A stretch of DNA of 64,000 nucleotides from Acidobacteriota bacterium (GCA_021781495.1 JAJXWS010000003.1:40302-104301), one strand, 5' to 3'. Positions 8,073-17,303 are shown, numbered from the stretch's first letter. Translations and numbers: made by a program. The notes: generated by a model from the sequence alone, not told the origin.

Positions 8073-8525
8073 CTACTGCTCGTTCAGGTCGATGCTCTCG
8101 TACTCGTGCCGGTTGATGGCTGCGCGAATCTGCGCAGGCGTCTTGCCCAGCTTGGTCTGCTGGTACGCGAAGGCACCCTCTTTGGCGCAGGTGGAGCACT
8201 CCGTGCCGTGCAGCCCCTCAAAGCAGCTGCGCAGGCTGGTGTGGCCCAGCGCCCGGTCACAGCGGCAATAGCAGGGCAACTGATACAGCACGTTCCCGAT
8301 GCGCGCAGCCTTCTGGTAAACATGCACCTGCCACGGGTACTGGAAGTTCTCGCCCGTCAGCTTGCTGCCCGCCAGAATCGGCGGTAAAGCCTTGATATGC
8401 AACGGCGCTGAGGGGTGATAGGCCGGAATTTCATCAGCCGGATTGGTCCATTGCGCATAGCTCGCCGCAGTCACCGCAAAAACAGCAAGAGCCAAACTCC
8501 AGCGGTACATCTTCCAGTGCAGCAT
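8073..8525 (-). CDS. secreted PCYCGC-type protein
   Basis: The 150-residue product has an N-terminal hydrophobic signal (ending near SYAQ) and a Cys-rich centre, LPCYCRCDRALGH, followed by SCFEGLHGTECSTC. This matches the PCYCGC domain family, whose function is unknown, with Arg in place of the usual Gly. The spaced cysteines suggest metal or heme binding, which is inference. ATG 8525 is chosen because GGGGAG lies 8 bases upstream; an ATG at 8531 is too close to that site. The start lies 107 bases downstream of the structured RNA and its terminator. Confidence 0.75.
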   Translation of the reverse strand: MLHWKMYRWSLALAVFAVTAASYAQWTNPADEIPAYHPSAPLHIKALPPILAGSKLTGENFQYPWQVHVYQKAARIGNVLYQLPCYCRCDRALGHTSLRSCFEGLHGTECSTCAKEGAFAYQQTKLGKTPAQIRAAINRHEYESIDLNEQ

Positions 8526-8631
8526 CCACATCTCTCCCCGCAACATTCTAGCCGCGCGCATGCTGAAAACCAAACCCGAACGCTCCTGTCGCTCTTCCCC
8601 AGGGAGCCCGCGGATTCACCCCCTGCCATAC

Positions 8632-8669
8632 AAAAAAAGACGGCACGAACGGTCTAGCTGTTCGTGCCG
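8632..8669 (-). terminator. intrinsic terminator of the small RNA
   Basis: A perfect 10-bp stem, CGGCACGAAC with GTTCGTGCCG around a 9-nt loop, is followed on the minus strand by TCTTTTTTTG. It is a textbook Rho-independent terminator, active only in the leftward direction. Confidence 0.85.
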
Positions 8670-8741
8670 GGAGGCCAGTGACGCAAACTACTTCCGGGAC
8701 CGAAGCGGGCAGCTCACCCGCCTCCATCACCGGAATATCTA
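8632..8741 (-). ncRNA. unassigned structured small RNA or attenuator
   Basis: A transcript of about 110 nt is bounded by a promoter with 17-bp spacing and a strong intrinsic terminator. Before the terminator the RNA can form a closing stem (GGAGGC at 8720-8725 with GCCTCC at 8670-8675). This stem encloses one hairpin with GCGGG/CCCGC arms and one with CTTC/GAAG arms. I do not recognise it as tmRNA, SRP RNA, 6S RNA or a standard riboswitch. It could be a free sRNA or a leader controlling the PCYCGC-type gene 107 bases downstream. Confidence 0.55.
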
Positions 8742-8747
8742 CACCTT

Positions 8748-8776
8748 ACTATAGATTCGCGAGGAAGCCAATACAA
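8748..8776 (-). promoter_or_regulatory. promoter of the small RNA
   Basis: On the minus strand TTGTAT (8771-8776) and TATAGT (8748-8753) are separated by exactly 17 bp. The predicted start is near 8741. Confidence 0.55.
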
Positions 8777-8898
8777 AATTTGAGATTTTCTCACAATGCG
8801 GTATTTAGAACTTAATCGCCCTCTCCGCATCTAAAATAAGTCAGGGCAAGCAGGCTTGCCGGCAAGGCTGCCTTTTGCATGTAACCGGTACCGAACGC

Positions 8899-9126
8899 AT
8901 GAAAGATCCTTTAGAATCTGTTGATTTCGCGCAGAACATCTCGCCTGAACCCCGCCCGGCGGACTGGCTGAAGGTGGGCATGGTCGCTGCGGCCTCGGCT
9001 CTGGCGGGGGGCATGGCAGCAGCCTGGTTCTACCGAAAGACGATTACGCGCCTCCGTCAGGCGGAGATTTCCGACACAAATACGGAATTCGGAATTTCTG
9101 ACGACGACCTCAACGAGGACTTCTAA
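8899..9126 (+). CDS. small single-pass membrane protein
   Basis: The 75-residue product has a hydrophilic N terminus, one membrane segment (about residues 24-46, LKVGMVAAASALAGGMAAAWFY), a basic stretch (RKTITRLRQ) and an acidic tail ending SDDDLNEDF. ATG 8899 is used; an in-frame TTG at 8875 is an alternative. No clear ribosome site precedes either. I do not recognise a family. It is convergent with the GH13 gene. Confidence 0.55.
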   Translation: MKDPLESVDFAQNISPEPRPADWLKVGMVAAASALAGGMAAAWFYRKTITRLRQAEISDTNTEFGISDDDLNEDF

Positions 9127-9167
9127 GCCGCTGCGCCCACTTCCGCCTTTGCCGTGAAAAGCATTGA

Positions 9168-9191
9168 GCGGCCCCTGCAGGCAGAGGCCGC
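9168..9191. terminator. weak hairpin between convergent genes
   Basis: GCGGCC and GGCCGC form a 6-bp inverted repeat around a 12-nt loop containing CTGCAG. There is no T run on either side, so it is at best a weak or Rho-assisted terminator. Confidence 0.25.
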
Positions 9192-9223
9192 CCAATACGC
9201 CTTTACTTCTGGATCGATTCGTC

Positions 9224-11023
9224 TTACTTCCCCACTTCTCCCACGTACACTCCGAACGACCCAAGCTGGATGGTGCTCAGCGAAGCCGGGTCGGCGGCTC
9301 CCGGGGTCTTCAGCAGCGTGGTCAGCTTGCCGCCGGCTCCGGGAATGGACAGGCTTACCGTCTGCGGCTCAGCCGTAAAGTTGAGCGAAACCACCACGGT
9401 TGGCGATCCCGCAACCTGCCGCATCCAGCTCAGCACCTTCGTATTGTCCGTATCGAGCATCGTGTTGCTGCCGTGGGCAAACGCAGGATTCGTCTTTTTC
9501 AGTTGAATCAGGCCCCGGTACCAGGCCAGCAGCGAAGCCGGATCCGCCTCCTCCGCCTTCACGTTGATCGTGGCGGCATTGGGAGGAACCGGCAGCCACG
9601 TCTTCACGCCTGCCGCGGAAAAGCCTGCATTCGGCATGGCATTCCACTGCATCGGAGTACGCTCGCCGTCGCGGCCCTTCTCCTTCGGCCATCCCGTCAC
9701 GCCCACCGGATCCTTCACATCCTCCTTGCGCGTGGGCGGCGTGGTCTTCATGCCGATCTCATCGCCGTAGTAGAAGAGAGAGGTCCCGCGGCTCGCAAAC
9801 AGGACCGTCGAAAGCACCCGCTCAATATCGGTATCGTGGACACCGTCGCCATAGCGGGCATCGATGCGCGGGTTGTCGTGGTTATCGAAGAGCAAGAGCG
9901 GTAGATGGCCGTCCAGATGCTCTTCAGCATCCGTCAGCTTGGCGCGGAATACGGCAACGTCGAGCTTATTGATAAAAGCCAGCTGGGTATCCATCGGCAG
10001 TTCGAACTCCGGCTTTCCCGGAGGTCCGTACTGCTTGGCCAGCTCGGCAATGTTGGGCAGATAGGTCTCGCCGATCAGCACGCGGCTGCCGGGGAACTTA
10101 TCCGAATCGAAGCGCTGGGCCTCGGCGTGCATCTCCTGCATCACCGCGTGAACGCCCGGCAGGTTGTCCGTCTTGGAATTATCCAGCTCGGGCTCGCCAA
10201 ACGCATCCAGGATCGGCTCTCCATTCGCATCCTTGACGACGCCCTCATCGGCCAGCGAGGGATCCTCGAATAGCGTGGTAATCGCATCAAAGCGGAATCC
10301 GCCCACCCCGCGCTTCATCCAGAAGGCCATGATGTCGCGAAAGGCCTCATGCACCTTGGGATTGTCCCAGTTCAGATCCGGCTGCTGGATGTAGAACTTG
10401 TGATAGTAGTACTGCCGCGTCGTTGGATCCCACTGCCACGCGGAGCCGCCAAAACCCGACTGCCAGTTGTTCGGTGGCTCACCCTTGGATGTAGCAGTTT
10501 CCCCCTTGCCGTCGCGCCACACATACCAGTCACGGTACGGATTCGTGCGCGAGGACTTCGATTCCAGGAACCACTTGTGCTTGTCGGATGTGTGGTTCAT
10601 CACCATATCCATCAGCACGCGGATGTGGCGCTTGCCGGCCTCGGCAACCAGACGGTCGAAGTCGGCCAGCGTGCCGTACTGCGGATCGATGTTCTCGTAG
10701 TCCGAGATGTCGTAGCCAAAGTCGACCTGCGGAGAGGGGTAAATCGGCGTCAGCCAGATGGCATCCACGCCCAGCTTCTGCAGGTAGTCCAGTCGCTGCG
10801 TAATTCCATTCAAATCGCCGATACCATCTCCGTTGGAGTCTTGAAAACTCCGCGGATAAATCTCATAGATGACGGCGTTCTTCCACCAGTTTTCTTCTCG
10901 GTTCTGTTGTGCGGCTGCCTGTGGGGTATGGCCTGCGGGTGCGCTTTGCGCTCCTGCGGACAGGGTCACAGCTCCCAAAAGCAGAGTTGTGACGCAGCCC
11001 GCGATGGTCTTGGTCCAGTGCAT
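9224..11023 (-). CDS. secreted GH13 alpha-glucosidase / oligo-1,6-glucosidase-like enzyme
   Basis: The 599-residue product has a signal peptide (MHWTKTIAGCVTTLLLGAV...) and a full GH13 (beta/alpha)8 domain starting at WWKNAVIYEIYPRSF with the calcium-type loop DSNGDGIGDL. Catalytic residues: nucleophile Asp246 in GFRFDAI, general acid Glu319 in GETYLP and Asp383 in NHDNPR. ATG 11023 has AAGGAG about 7 bases upstream, although the frame stays open to 11308. It probably releases glucose from short alpha-glucans in the periplasm or outside. A paralogue lies at 57380. It follows the SPFH gene by 169 bases on the same strand. Confidence 0.88.
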   Translation of the reverse strand: MHWTKTIAGCVTTLLLGAVTLSAGAQSAPAGHTPQAAAQQNREENWWKNAVIYEIYPRSFQDSNGDGIGDLNGITQRLDYLQKLGVDAIWLTPIYPSPQVDFGYDISDYENIDPQYGTLADFDRLVAEAGKRHIRVLMDMVMNHTSDKHKWFLESKSSRTNPYRDWYVWRDGKGETATSKGEPPNNWQSGFGGSAWQWDPTTRQYYYHKFYIQQPDLNWDNPKVHEAFRDIMAFWMKRGVGGFRFDAITTLFEDPSLADEGVVKDANGEPILDAFGEPELDNSKTDNLPGVHAVMQEMHAEAQRFDSDKFPGSRVLIGETYLPNIAELAKQYGPPGKPEFELPMDTQLAFINKLDVAVFRAKLTDAEEHLDGHLPLLLFDNHDNPRIDARYGDGVHDTDIERVLSTVLFASRGTSLFYYGDEIGMKTTPPTRKEDVKDPVGVTGWPKEKGRDGERTPMQWNAMPNAGFSAAGVKTWLPVPPNAATINVKAEEADPASLLAWYRGLIQLKKTNPAFAHGSNTMLDTDNTKVLSWMRQVAGSPTVVVSLNFTAEPQTVSLSIPGAGGKLTTLLKTPGAADPASLSTIQLGSFGVYVGEVGK

Positions 11024-11192
11024 TGCGGTCTCCTTCTGTTTTTTCCGCTGCTCGTAGATGCGGCAACGGTGCAATGCAAGCCAAACTATCACATTTGCGG
11101 GTACGCAGGGGAGCCACAACCTGCTAGCAGAAGTGCGCGCAACGCTGCCGTGCCCGGCAACGCTCAAGTCCTCGCCTGTTTGGCACGACTTA

Positions 11193-12101
11193 TCAGCCGT
11201 TTGCCTTCTGCGACGCCAGCATCGCCTCCAGAATCTGCTCCGAGACATCCCGGATTGATCCGGGCGAGTGCGACAGAAACAGCGTATTCGTCTTATCACT
11301 CTCGCCAATCGCCTTCAGCGTATCGAAGTACTGCGTGACAAGCACAAGCTGCATCACTTCCTTTGCCGAGGCGCCTTCCACCACCTTCTGAAACTGCTCG
11401 ATGGATACCTGCAGCCCCTCCACAATCGCCTTGCGCTGGTTTGCAATGCCCTGCCCCTGCAGTGCCTTGCTCTCGGCCTCTGCCTCGGCCTTCTTCACCA
11501 CCAGGATTTTTTCGGCTTCTCCGCGCGCATTGGCGGCCACCTGTTCGCGCTGTGCGGCGTTGATGTCGTTCATGGCAGACTTCACCTTGGCGTCAGGAAC
11601 GATATCCGTCACCAGCACGTTCACAATCTCATATCCGAAGGCGGCCATGTCGGCATCCAGTTCCTGCTTCACTGCCGCGGCAATGCTCGACTGCGTCGCA
11701 AACACCTCGTCCAGCGTCATGCCCGGAACATGCCCCAGAATCACCTGCTCCACATACGACTTGATCTGCGCCACCGGATCTGAAAGCTTGTAGAACGCAT
11801 CGAACACCTTCTCCGGCCGCACGCGATTTTGCACCGAGATCGGAATCGTGACAAACACGTTGTCCTTCGTCTTTGTCTCCATCGTCAGCGTGATCTGATT
11901 CACGCGCAGGCTCACCACTCCGGCAACCGCGTCAAAGTAAGGAACCTTCCAGTTCAGCCCCGGGTCCGCCACGCGCAGAAACTTGCCAAACCGCGTAATC
12001 ACGGCCACCTGCGCCGTGCTCACTGTAAAGAAGCTGCCCAGCACCAGAGAAAGAAAGATAATCAGGCCAATCGCCAGCGGGATTAGAAACAGTACGTCCA
12101 T
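11193..12101 (-). CDS. SPFH/band 7 (stomatin-like) membrane protein
   Basis: The 302-residue product has one N-terminal membrane segment (about residues 3-25) and a band 7 domain (STAQVAVITRFGKFLRV ... DVNVLVTDI-type core). It ends with a long Ala/Glu-rich coiled coil (AEAESKALQGQGIANQRKA in outline) typical of stomatin/prohibitin assemblies. Such proteins oligomerise in the inner membrane and organise membrane microdomains or regulate proteases. ATG 12101 follows GGAGGG by 7 bases; an in-frame GTG at 12119 is less likely. No NfeD partner is adjacent. The AsmA-like gene upstream is co-directional, 110 bases away. Confidence 0.85.
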   Translation of the reverse strand: MDVLFLIPLAIGLIIFLSLVLGSFFTVSTAQVAVITRFGKFLRVADPGLNWKVPYFDAVAGVVSLRVNQITLTMETKTKDNVFVTIPISVQNRVRPEKVFDAFYKLSDPVAQIKSYVEQVILGHVPGMTLDEVFATQSSIAAAVKQELDADMAAFGYEIVNVLVTDIVPDAKVKSAMNDINAAQREQVAANARGEAEKILVVKKAEAEAESKALQGQGIANQRKAIVEGLQVSIEQFQKVVEGASAKEVMQLVLVTQYFDTLKAIGESDKTNTLFLSHSPGSIRDVSEQILEAMLASQKANG

Positions 12102-12211
12102 GCGCGCCCTCCGACCCACAGTCTTACAGCACGAGCGAATTGTACAGGATTGCTATCGCGCGCAAGTTATCGCGGTATAACTCGGATCGCGGCCGGTCAG
12201 CACATCGCCGG

Positions 12212-13894
12212 CTACTGCGGCCCGCTCTGCGGACTCTGCGGCGAAGTCGTCTTCAGCCTGTTCAGGTCCACGGCAAACTCCGGGCTATCCCGTGTTCCGC
12301 CGATGCGGATGGGAATCTCGGCTCCGGCGCTGCCGCGCTTGAAGAAGCGGTCAGCCGGCTTGAGCAACATGCCCTTCCAGCCGCCCACCATCTGCGATAC
12401 GGTCGCCTGCATCCTTGCTGCGCCCAGAAAATCCAGCTTGCCGCCCTCCAGCGTATAGCTCCCTCGCAGCCGAATATCGGCTCCAGGCACGGTGTACTCA
12501 AGATTTGGCAGCGCGAGCACGCCGCCCGCCAGCGAAAAATCGCCGTGCATCGCCGACTGCACATCCTCAGGATTCGGCGACTTCAAATCATCCGGCCGTC
12601 CCTGTCCTCGCAGACTCAACTCTCGAATGCGATTCTGTACGCTGGCGTTCGTGAACCGCGTTCCCGTCAGCGCAAACCGCCCGTCCATCCGCATCCGCTC
12701 CTGTACAGGCAGCGGCCCCGGAGGCACATGCAGCGTCGCGGTCAGCGCCAGATCGCCCAACAGCATCGGCGTATTGCTGCGGCTGACAAGCAGCAGAAAA
12801 TCCTCCACGCGCCCGTGCTCCGCCTGCACCGCAAGAGCGATATCGTGACCGATGCTGCGCGGCCTTCCGTCCACCTGCGCCAGCACGCGCACTACTTCGC
12901 CACGCACTTGCAGGTTGGAGTGGCCCAGCCTCGCCTCCACCGCCTCCAGCTTTGTATCGCCGTTCGTGCCGTCCACCTGCGCGCGAAAGCGTGTGTGCAG
13001 CGGGACTGTATTCGAAAAGCGCGTCAGGCGAAAATCCGGTGTGTCCGTCTCGCCCTCCACATCCATGTCATGCAACGTTCCCGCATAGCGCCCCGTGGAG
13101 TTCAGCGTGCCCGCGATGCCGCGCAGCGTCGACAGATCCGCATGCTCAAAGCGATACACTCCGGCCAACGCCGACGCCCCGGGATCGCTCACCACCCAAG
13201 GCCCAAAACTGCCCTGCGTCTGTATCGTGCCGCGCGGCCTTGGATTCGTAAGCTCCGCATCAAAGTTCACCGCGCCCTCCGGCAAAATGTGGCTCAGGAT
13301 CAAATGCGAAATCGCGAACTCCAGCGGCAGCTTCGCCGGATTGCCAGTCTCCATCACCAGCCGTGCACCGACACACGCAACGCTGTCCACACGGAAGGCG
13401 ACCAGCCCTGCCTGCGATCCCGGCATCGCTGGCCCGGTACTTTGGGGTGCATGCGCAAGGTGGGAGCGCGGAGGCACGCGAATCGTAAGCCCCTGCAGCC
13501 GTACCTGCGCAATGTGAACGGGCACGCCCGGCTTGTAACGCAGCGGCGCATGAAAGCGAAACTCCTCCAGTGCAATCATCGGCTCGTTCGCGCCTGCCGT
13601 ACCCAGCTGCGCGGCACTCGTCCATCCGGCAGGCCGCCAGATGCGCAGCCCGCTTCCATGCGCCCAAACGCCCCACTCCCCGTGCAGGCCGCTGCCCAGC
13701 GCAAGGTGAAACTCATCGAGCTCCACCCGGGCGTGAAAGTGCGTGGAGATAGCGTCCACTATGCGGGCGCGCAGAAACGGCTCAACCCGGCGGGCCAGCA
13801 CGCTGAGCGTAACGCCAAGCGCCACCGCTGCCGCCAGCAGGCTGCCCAGCGTCCACCGTACCCACCGTTTCCCAAGCCACCTCGCCACGCGCAT
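12212..13894 (-). CDS. AsmA-like membrane-anchored protein
   Basis: The 560-residue product has an N-terminal membrane anchor (about residues 9-34) followed by a long beta-rich periplasmic region. Its C-terminal part has the sequence pattern of the AsmA C-terminal domain ([45 protein letters not shown]). AsmA-family proteins are bridge-like lipid-transfer proteins between the membranes of diderm bacteria; that role is inferred by family. ATG 13894 is the first Met before the anchor. An upstream extension to 14008 overlaps the divergent zinc-ribbon gene and is rejected. Confidence 0.75.
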   Translation of the reverse strand: MRVARWLGKRWVRWTLGSLLAAAVALGVTLSVLARRVEPFLRARIVDAISTHFHARVELDEFHLALGSGLHGEWGVWAHGSGLRIWRPAGWTSAAQLGTAGANEPMIALEEFRFHAPLRYKPGVPVHIAQVRLQGLTIRVPPRSHLAHAPQSTGPAMPGSQAGLVAFRVDSVACVGARLVMETGNPAKLPLEFAISHLILSHILPEGAVNFDAELTNPRPRGTIQTQGSFGPWVVSDPGASALAGVYRFEHADLSTLRGIAGTLNSTGRYAGTLHDMDVEGETDTPDFRLTRFSNTVPLHTRFRAQVDGTNGDTKLEAVEARLGHSNLQVRGEVVRVLAQVDGRPRSIGHDIALAVQAEHGRVEDFLLLVSRSNTPMLLGDLALTATLHVPPGPLPVQERMRMDGRFALTGTRFTNASVQNRIRELSLRGQGRPDDLKSPNPEDVQSAMHGDFSLAGGVLALPNLEYTVPGADIRLRGSYTLEGGKLDFLGAARMQATVSQMVGGWKGMLLKPADRFFKRGSAGAEIPIRIGGTRDSPEFAVDLNRLKTTSPQSPQSGPQ

Positions 13895-13994
13895 GCGATT
13901 CTGCGTTCTCCACCTCTTTGGATGCTCCCATGCCGTCCGGGCTGCATCGCCATTTTCCCTTTGCCGGTCGCATGCCGTAGACTTGCAGGCACGG

Positions 13995-14780
13995 ATGCAA
14001 GCGCACATTGAAAGTCTCGTAAAGCTGCAAAACGTCGAGCTGGAGCGTACCCGGCTGACACAGGCCGCCCGCGCTCTTCCTGCGGAAGTTGCGCAGGCAG
14101 AGGCGGCACTGGCTCAGGCGCAGCGTCAGGTGGCAGAAGCCTCCGATGCGCTTGTCCGCGAGGACTCCCTGCGCAACCGCATGGAGCGCGAGATCAACGG
14201 ACATCGCCAGAAGGCTGGCCGTTACCGAGCACAGCAGGACTCCATCACCACGCCCGCCCAGGCGGAGGCCATCGAGCACGAGATCCGCTTTGCTGAAAGT
14301 GAAATCGAGCGGCTGGAAAATGAAGAGTTTGCCAGCCTGGAGCGGACGGAAACACAGGAGTCCGCACTTGCCGCCGCCCGCGCGCAGGTGGAGTTGATGG
14401 CCGGGGCTCTCGACAAGACCCGCGAGCGCATTGCGCTGCGCCAGCAGGAGATCAGCCGCGAGCAAGCATCGCTGCTGGCCGAACGCGACACCCTGCGCAA
14501 GGCCATTGAGCCAGAGTGGCTCACGCGCTTTGACCGCCTGGCGGCAACTCGCGGCACCGGCCTGGCTCGCGCGGAAAACCAGCAATGCACCGGTTGCCGC
14601 ATGGGCGTACGACCGCAGGTGTGGAACCAGCTGCGCGAGGGCGAACTGCTCACCTGCGACAGTTGCGGACGCCTGCTCTACTGGGACTCTGCCATGACGC
14701 CCGCGCCCAAGTCGCCCTTGCCCGAGCCAGCAGGCAGTGACGGCCGTGCCATACGCCGCCCGCAGCAGGCCGGCGACTAG
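13995..14780 (+). CDS. coiled-coil protein with C4-type zinc ribbon (zf-RING_7/CT398-like)
   Basis: The 261-residue product is a long charged coiled coil (about residues 1-170, rich in Ala, Glu, Gln and Arg) ending in a zinc ribbon. The ribbon cysteines are Cys198/201 (CTGC) and Cys221/224 (CDSC), and it has the closing signature GRLLYW. The family is widespread and may act as a nucleic-acid or chaperone-like factor; the exact role is not settled. ATG 13995 is 100 bases from the start of the divergent AsmA-like gene. An upstream open extension to 13743 runs antisense to that gene and is rejected. Confidence 0.82.
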   Translation: MQAHIESLVKLQNVELERTRLTQAARALPAEVAQAEAALAQAQRQVAEASDALVREDSLRNRMEREINGHRQKAGRYRAQQDSITTPAQAEAIEHEIRFAESEIERLENEEFASLERTETQESALAAARAQVELMAGALDKTRERIALRQQEISREQASLLAERDTLRKAIEPEWLTRFDRLAATRGTGLARAENQQCTGCRMGVRPQVWNQLREGELLTCDSCGRLLYWDSAMTPAPKSPLPEPAGSDGRAIRRPQQAGD

Positions 14781-14856
14781 AATCTGCCCCAGCTTCCCTG
14801 CTAGGCTTTTCTCAGGACATTTGAGACGGTTTTGTCTCACGAACCGGGAGCAGGCA

Positions 14857-15387
14857 GTGCAGCGGATTTGCGTCGATATGGATGAGGTGATGGCGGATAC
14901 GCTCGCCGAGCACCTTCGCCGCTACAACCAGACATTTGACGAGGACGTAACCCCCGAAGACCTGGCCGGCAAAGGGCTGTGGGAGGTTACGCCGATCGAC
15001 CGCCAGGCCCAGCTGCGCGCCTTCCTCGATGCGGAAGACTTCTTTGAAGATCTGGCCCTCATGCCCGACGCACAGGCCGTGCTCAAAGACCTCTCCGCCC
15101 GCTTTGAGATCTTCATCGCCACCCAGGCCATGACCGTGCCCAACTCCCTGGGCCCCAAGTATCGCTGGCTGCAACGGCACTTCGCCTTCATTCCGCCTAC
15201 GCACTACGTCTTCTGCGGCAACAAGAGCATTCTGCGGGCTGACTTCCTCATCGACGACCTGCCGCGCAACCTGCAGCGCTTTGAGGGCACGGGCCTGCTC
15301 TACACCGCCCCGCACAACCTCACCGCCACCGGCTTTACCCGCGTGAACAACTGGCAGGAAGTCGCCATGTATTTCGCCGCCAGCTGA
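14857..15387 (+). CDS. 5'(3')-deoxyribonucleotidase (NT5C-like HAD phosphatase)
   Basis: The 176-residue product opens with the HAD motif VDMDEVMAD, giving nucleophile Asp7 and acid Asp9, and contains FIATQAM, PKYRWLQRHF and FLIDDLPRN as later HAD motifs. It should dephosphorylate deoxynucleoside monophosphates and so limit nucleotide pools. GTG 14857 is chosen because GGGAG lies 7 bases upstream and it puts the HAD motif at the N terminus. It is 76 bases after the zinc-ribbon gene, same strand. Confidence 0.85.
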   Translation: MQRICVDMDEVMADTLAEHLRRYNQTFDEDVTPEDLAGKGLWEVTPIDRQAQLRAFLDAEDFFEDLALMPDAQAVLKDLSARFEIFIATQAMTVPNSLGPKYRWLQRHFAFIPPTHYVFCGNKSILRADFLIDDLPRNLQRFEGTGLLYTAPHNLTATGFTRVNNWQEVAMYFAAS

Positions 15388-15442
15388 GATACGGCGCTGT
15401 AGATCAAGCGTCCGTTTGCAATCGACTGCGAGCCGGTATCTG

Positions 15443-15463
15443 GCGCTGAGCCGAACTCAGCGC
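15443..15463. terminator. hairpin between convergent genes
   Basis: GCGCTGAG and CTCAGCGC form a perfect 8-bp stem with loop CCGAA. It overlaps the stop of the XRE-cupin gene and follows the nucleotidase gene by 56 bases. There is no T tract, so termination activity is uncertain. Confidence 0.35.
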
Positions 15464-16185
15464 TCAGCCGTCCCGGTTCCGCGCGTGGAAACCGGCCTCT
15501 GCAACATTGCCGTACCGGCCGTGCGCAGCAGCGTAACCGGTTGCGGCGCCGGCGCCTGGTGCATTGTCACAATCAGCGCATCGGCAGGCTTCTTGCCCGC
15601 ACACACATACGAGTGCGGCGTACTCGCATCAAAGTAAACCGCATCGCCGGGCTCCAGCGTGCAGTGGTTCTCGCCGTGATGCAGGTCCAGCATACCGTCC
15701 AGCACATACAGGAACTCGTAACCCGGATGCATGTGCGCACGCGGCTCCTGGCTCTTCTCCTGCGGAATGAACTCGGCAAAGTATGGATCCATGCTGCGAT
15801 CCGGAACCATGTAGCCAAGGCTCTCAAAGAAGTACGTCGGCTCCTCCACCCCGGTCTGGGGCAGCCTTACGCGCTCCTTGCGCCGATGCACACGAAACAG
15901 GGCCTGCGGTTCACTTTCAAAAAAATAGGAGAGATCCTTTGAAAAGACCATGGCAATACGCGCCAGGTTCCGCAGCGTAGGCACCACTCGGCCCGTCTCC
16001 AGCTGCGACAGAAAGCTCGCCGAAAGCCCCGTGTGTCTCCCCAGCTCCACCAGGCCCATCGACTTCTTCAGCCGGAGCCGCTTGATGCGCTCGCCGATGC
16101 GCTTCTCCGCGATAAATCTTTCCGTCGTCTCCGGGTCCACCTGCGACTTCTGTGTTTCCTCGTTGCGAACTGCCGCCAGATCCAT
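15457..16185 (-). CDS. XRE-family regulator with C-terminal cupin domain
   Basis: The 242-residue product has an XRE helix-turn-helix (about residues 28-90, containing LVELGRHTGLSASFLSQLE) and a cupin_2 domain in the C-terminal half (HMHPGYEFLYVLDG ... LEPGDAVYFDASTPHSY). This architecture is shared by PuuR-like regulators, which sense a small ligand in the cupin barrel; the ligand here is unknown. ATG 16185 has GGAGGGG 8 bases upstream. It is divergent from the TIGR01777 gene, so the A+T-rich 16186-16316 region may hold its autoregulatory operator. Confidence 0.85.
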   Translation of the reverse strand: MDLAAVRNEETQKSQVDPETTERFIAEKRIGERIKRLRLKKSMGLVELGRHTGLSASFLSQLETGRVVPTLRNLARIAMVFSKDLSYFFESEPQALFRVHRRKERVRLPQTGVEEPTYFFESLGYMVPDRSMDPYFAEFIPQEKSQEPRAHMHPGYEFLYVLDGMLDLHHGENHCTLEPGDAVYFDASTPHSYVCAGKKPADALIVTMHQAPAPQPVTLLRTAGTAMLQRPVSTRGTGTAER

Positions 16186-16322
16186 CGTTGTGCCCCTCCC
16201 CCAGGGTACGTACCAGACAGCTGTTGCCTTAATCAAAAATAATTCTCATGATACTAAAGTCAACTCTTTCGGGCAAACGGTATCCAATTCATCCGAAGGA
16301 AAGAGGCATTCATCCTGTGGAT

Positions 16323-17243
16323 ATGGATACAGTTCAGGCCCCAATGCGTTGCCTCGTCAGCGGATCTTCCGGCATGCTGGGCACCGCTCTGCGCGGCGCG
16401 CTGGCGGCGCAGTCCATCCCCATGCTGCAACTCGTCCGTCGCCCACCCTCCGGCAAGGATGAGCTCCAGTGGAATCCCGCAGCCAGTCCGCCGGTCGCCG
16501 ATATCGCGGCCCTCGAGGGGTGTGCAGCAGCCATCCATCTCTCTGGAGCCAATGTCGCCAGCCGGCGCTGGACCCGATCCTGGCGCCGGGAGATGACCCG
16601 CAGCCGCGTCGATTCCACGCTCGCCCTTGCAACGTCGCTGGCCTCGCTGCACACGCCGCCCCAAGTGCTGCTCGTTGCCTCCGCTATCGGCATCTACGGA
16701 AACCGTGGCGAGGAACTGCTCGACGAGGACTCTTCGCCGGGCGTGGGCTTTCTTGCAGATCTGTGCACCCGCTGGGAGGCCGCCGCGCAGCCCGCCGTGG
16801 ACGCCGGCATTCGCGTCGTGCATCTCCGCTTCGGCGTTGTGCTGGGCCCCGGCAAGGGAGCGCTGGCGCAGATGCTGCCGCTGTTTCGTCTCGGCCTGGG
16901 CGGTACGCTCGGCAATGGGCGCCAATGGATGAGTTGGATCAGCCTCGCCGACGCCATCTCGGCCATTCTCTTCGCGCTCCAGACGCCGCAGCTTACCGGC
17001 GCGATCAACCTGACTGCGCCGCATCCGGTCACCAACGCGCAATTCACCAGTGCGCTTGCGCGCCAGCTGCACCGCCCCGCCATTCTGCCGGCACCCGCAT
17101 TTGCCCTTCGGCTGGCGCTGGGACAGATGGCCGACGAAGCCCTGCTGGCCAGCGCGCGTGTGCTTCCCGCGCGGCTGCTGCATGCGGGCTTTCACTTCCA
17201 GCACAACACCGTGGAAGAAGCACTGGCCGCCGCTCTCGGCTAA
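16323..17243 (+). CDS. TIGR01777-type NAD(P)-binding epimerase-like protein
   Basis: The 306-residue product starts with a Rossmann glycine motif (GSSGMLGTALRGAL), has the SDR-like SAIGIYG segment and RFGVVLGPGKGAL, and ends with a DUF1731-like C terminus (LPARLLHAGFHF). This is the YfcH/TIGR01777 atypical SDR family, whose substrate is unknown. ATG 16323 is chosen; GTG 16317 (AGAGG 10 bases upstream) and ATG 16344 are alternatives. It is convergent with yidC. Confidence 0.8.
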   Translation: MDTVQAPMRCLVSGSSGMLGTALRGALAAQSIPMLQLVRRPPSGKDELQWNPAASPPVADIAALEGCAAAIHLSGANVASRRWTRSWRREMTRSRVDSTLALATSLASLHTPPQVLLVASAIGIYGNRGEELLDEDSSPGVGFLADLCTRWEAAAQPAVDAGIRVVHLRFGVVLGPGKGALAQMLPLFRLGLGGTLGNGRQWMSWISLADAISAILFALQTPQLTGAINLTAPHPVTNAQFTSALARQLHRPAILPAPAFALRLALGQMADEALLASARVLPARLLHAGFHFQHNTVEEALAAALG

Positions 17244-17303
17244 CACCGCCTCTTCTGCTGCCAAAGAAAACGGGCGCCCTTCGTCTTCCACTTGCCAGTC
17301 TGC

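Larger units (their letters stand above)
8526..8898. other. intergenic region carrying the small RNA locus
   Basis: The region between two divergent genes holds a complete minus-strand transcription unit: promoter 8748-8776, structured RNA 8632-8741 and intrinsic terminator. I see no protein gene. The part from 8777 to 8898 is A+T-rich and probably contains the promoter of the small membrane protein at 8899. Confidence 0.6.

Noticed and set aside
8641..8740. c-di-GMP-type riboswitch on the plus strand (GACGCAAA match)
   Set aside because: The GAAA tetraloop, receptor and P1 are missing, and promoter and terminator both point to the minus strand.
12140..14011. Long open frame antisense to the AsmA-like gene
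   Set aside because: The composition is Arg/His/Gln-rich and it lacks any family feature; the minus strand gives the AsmA-like protein.
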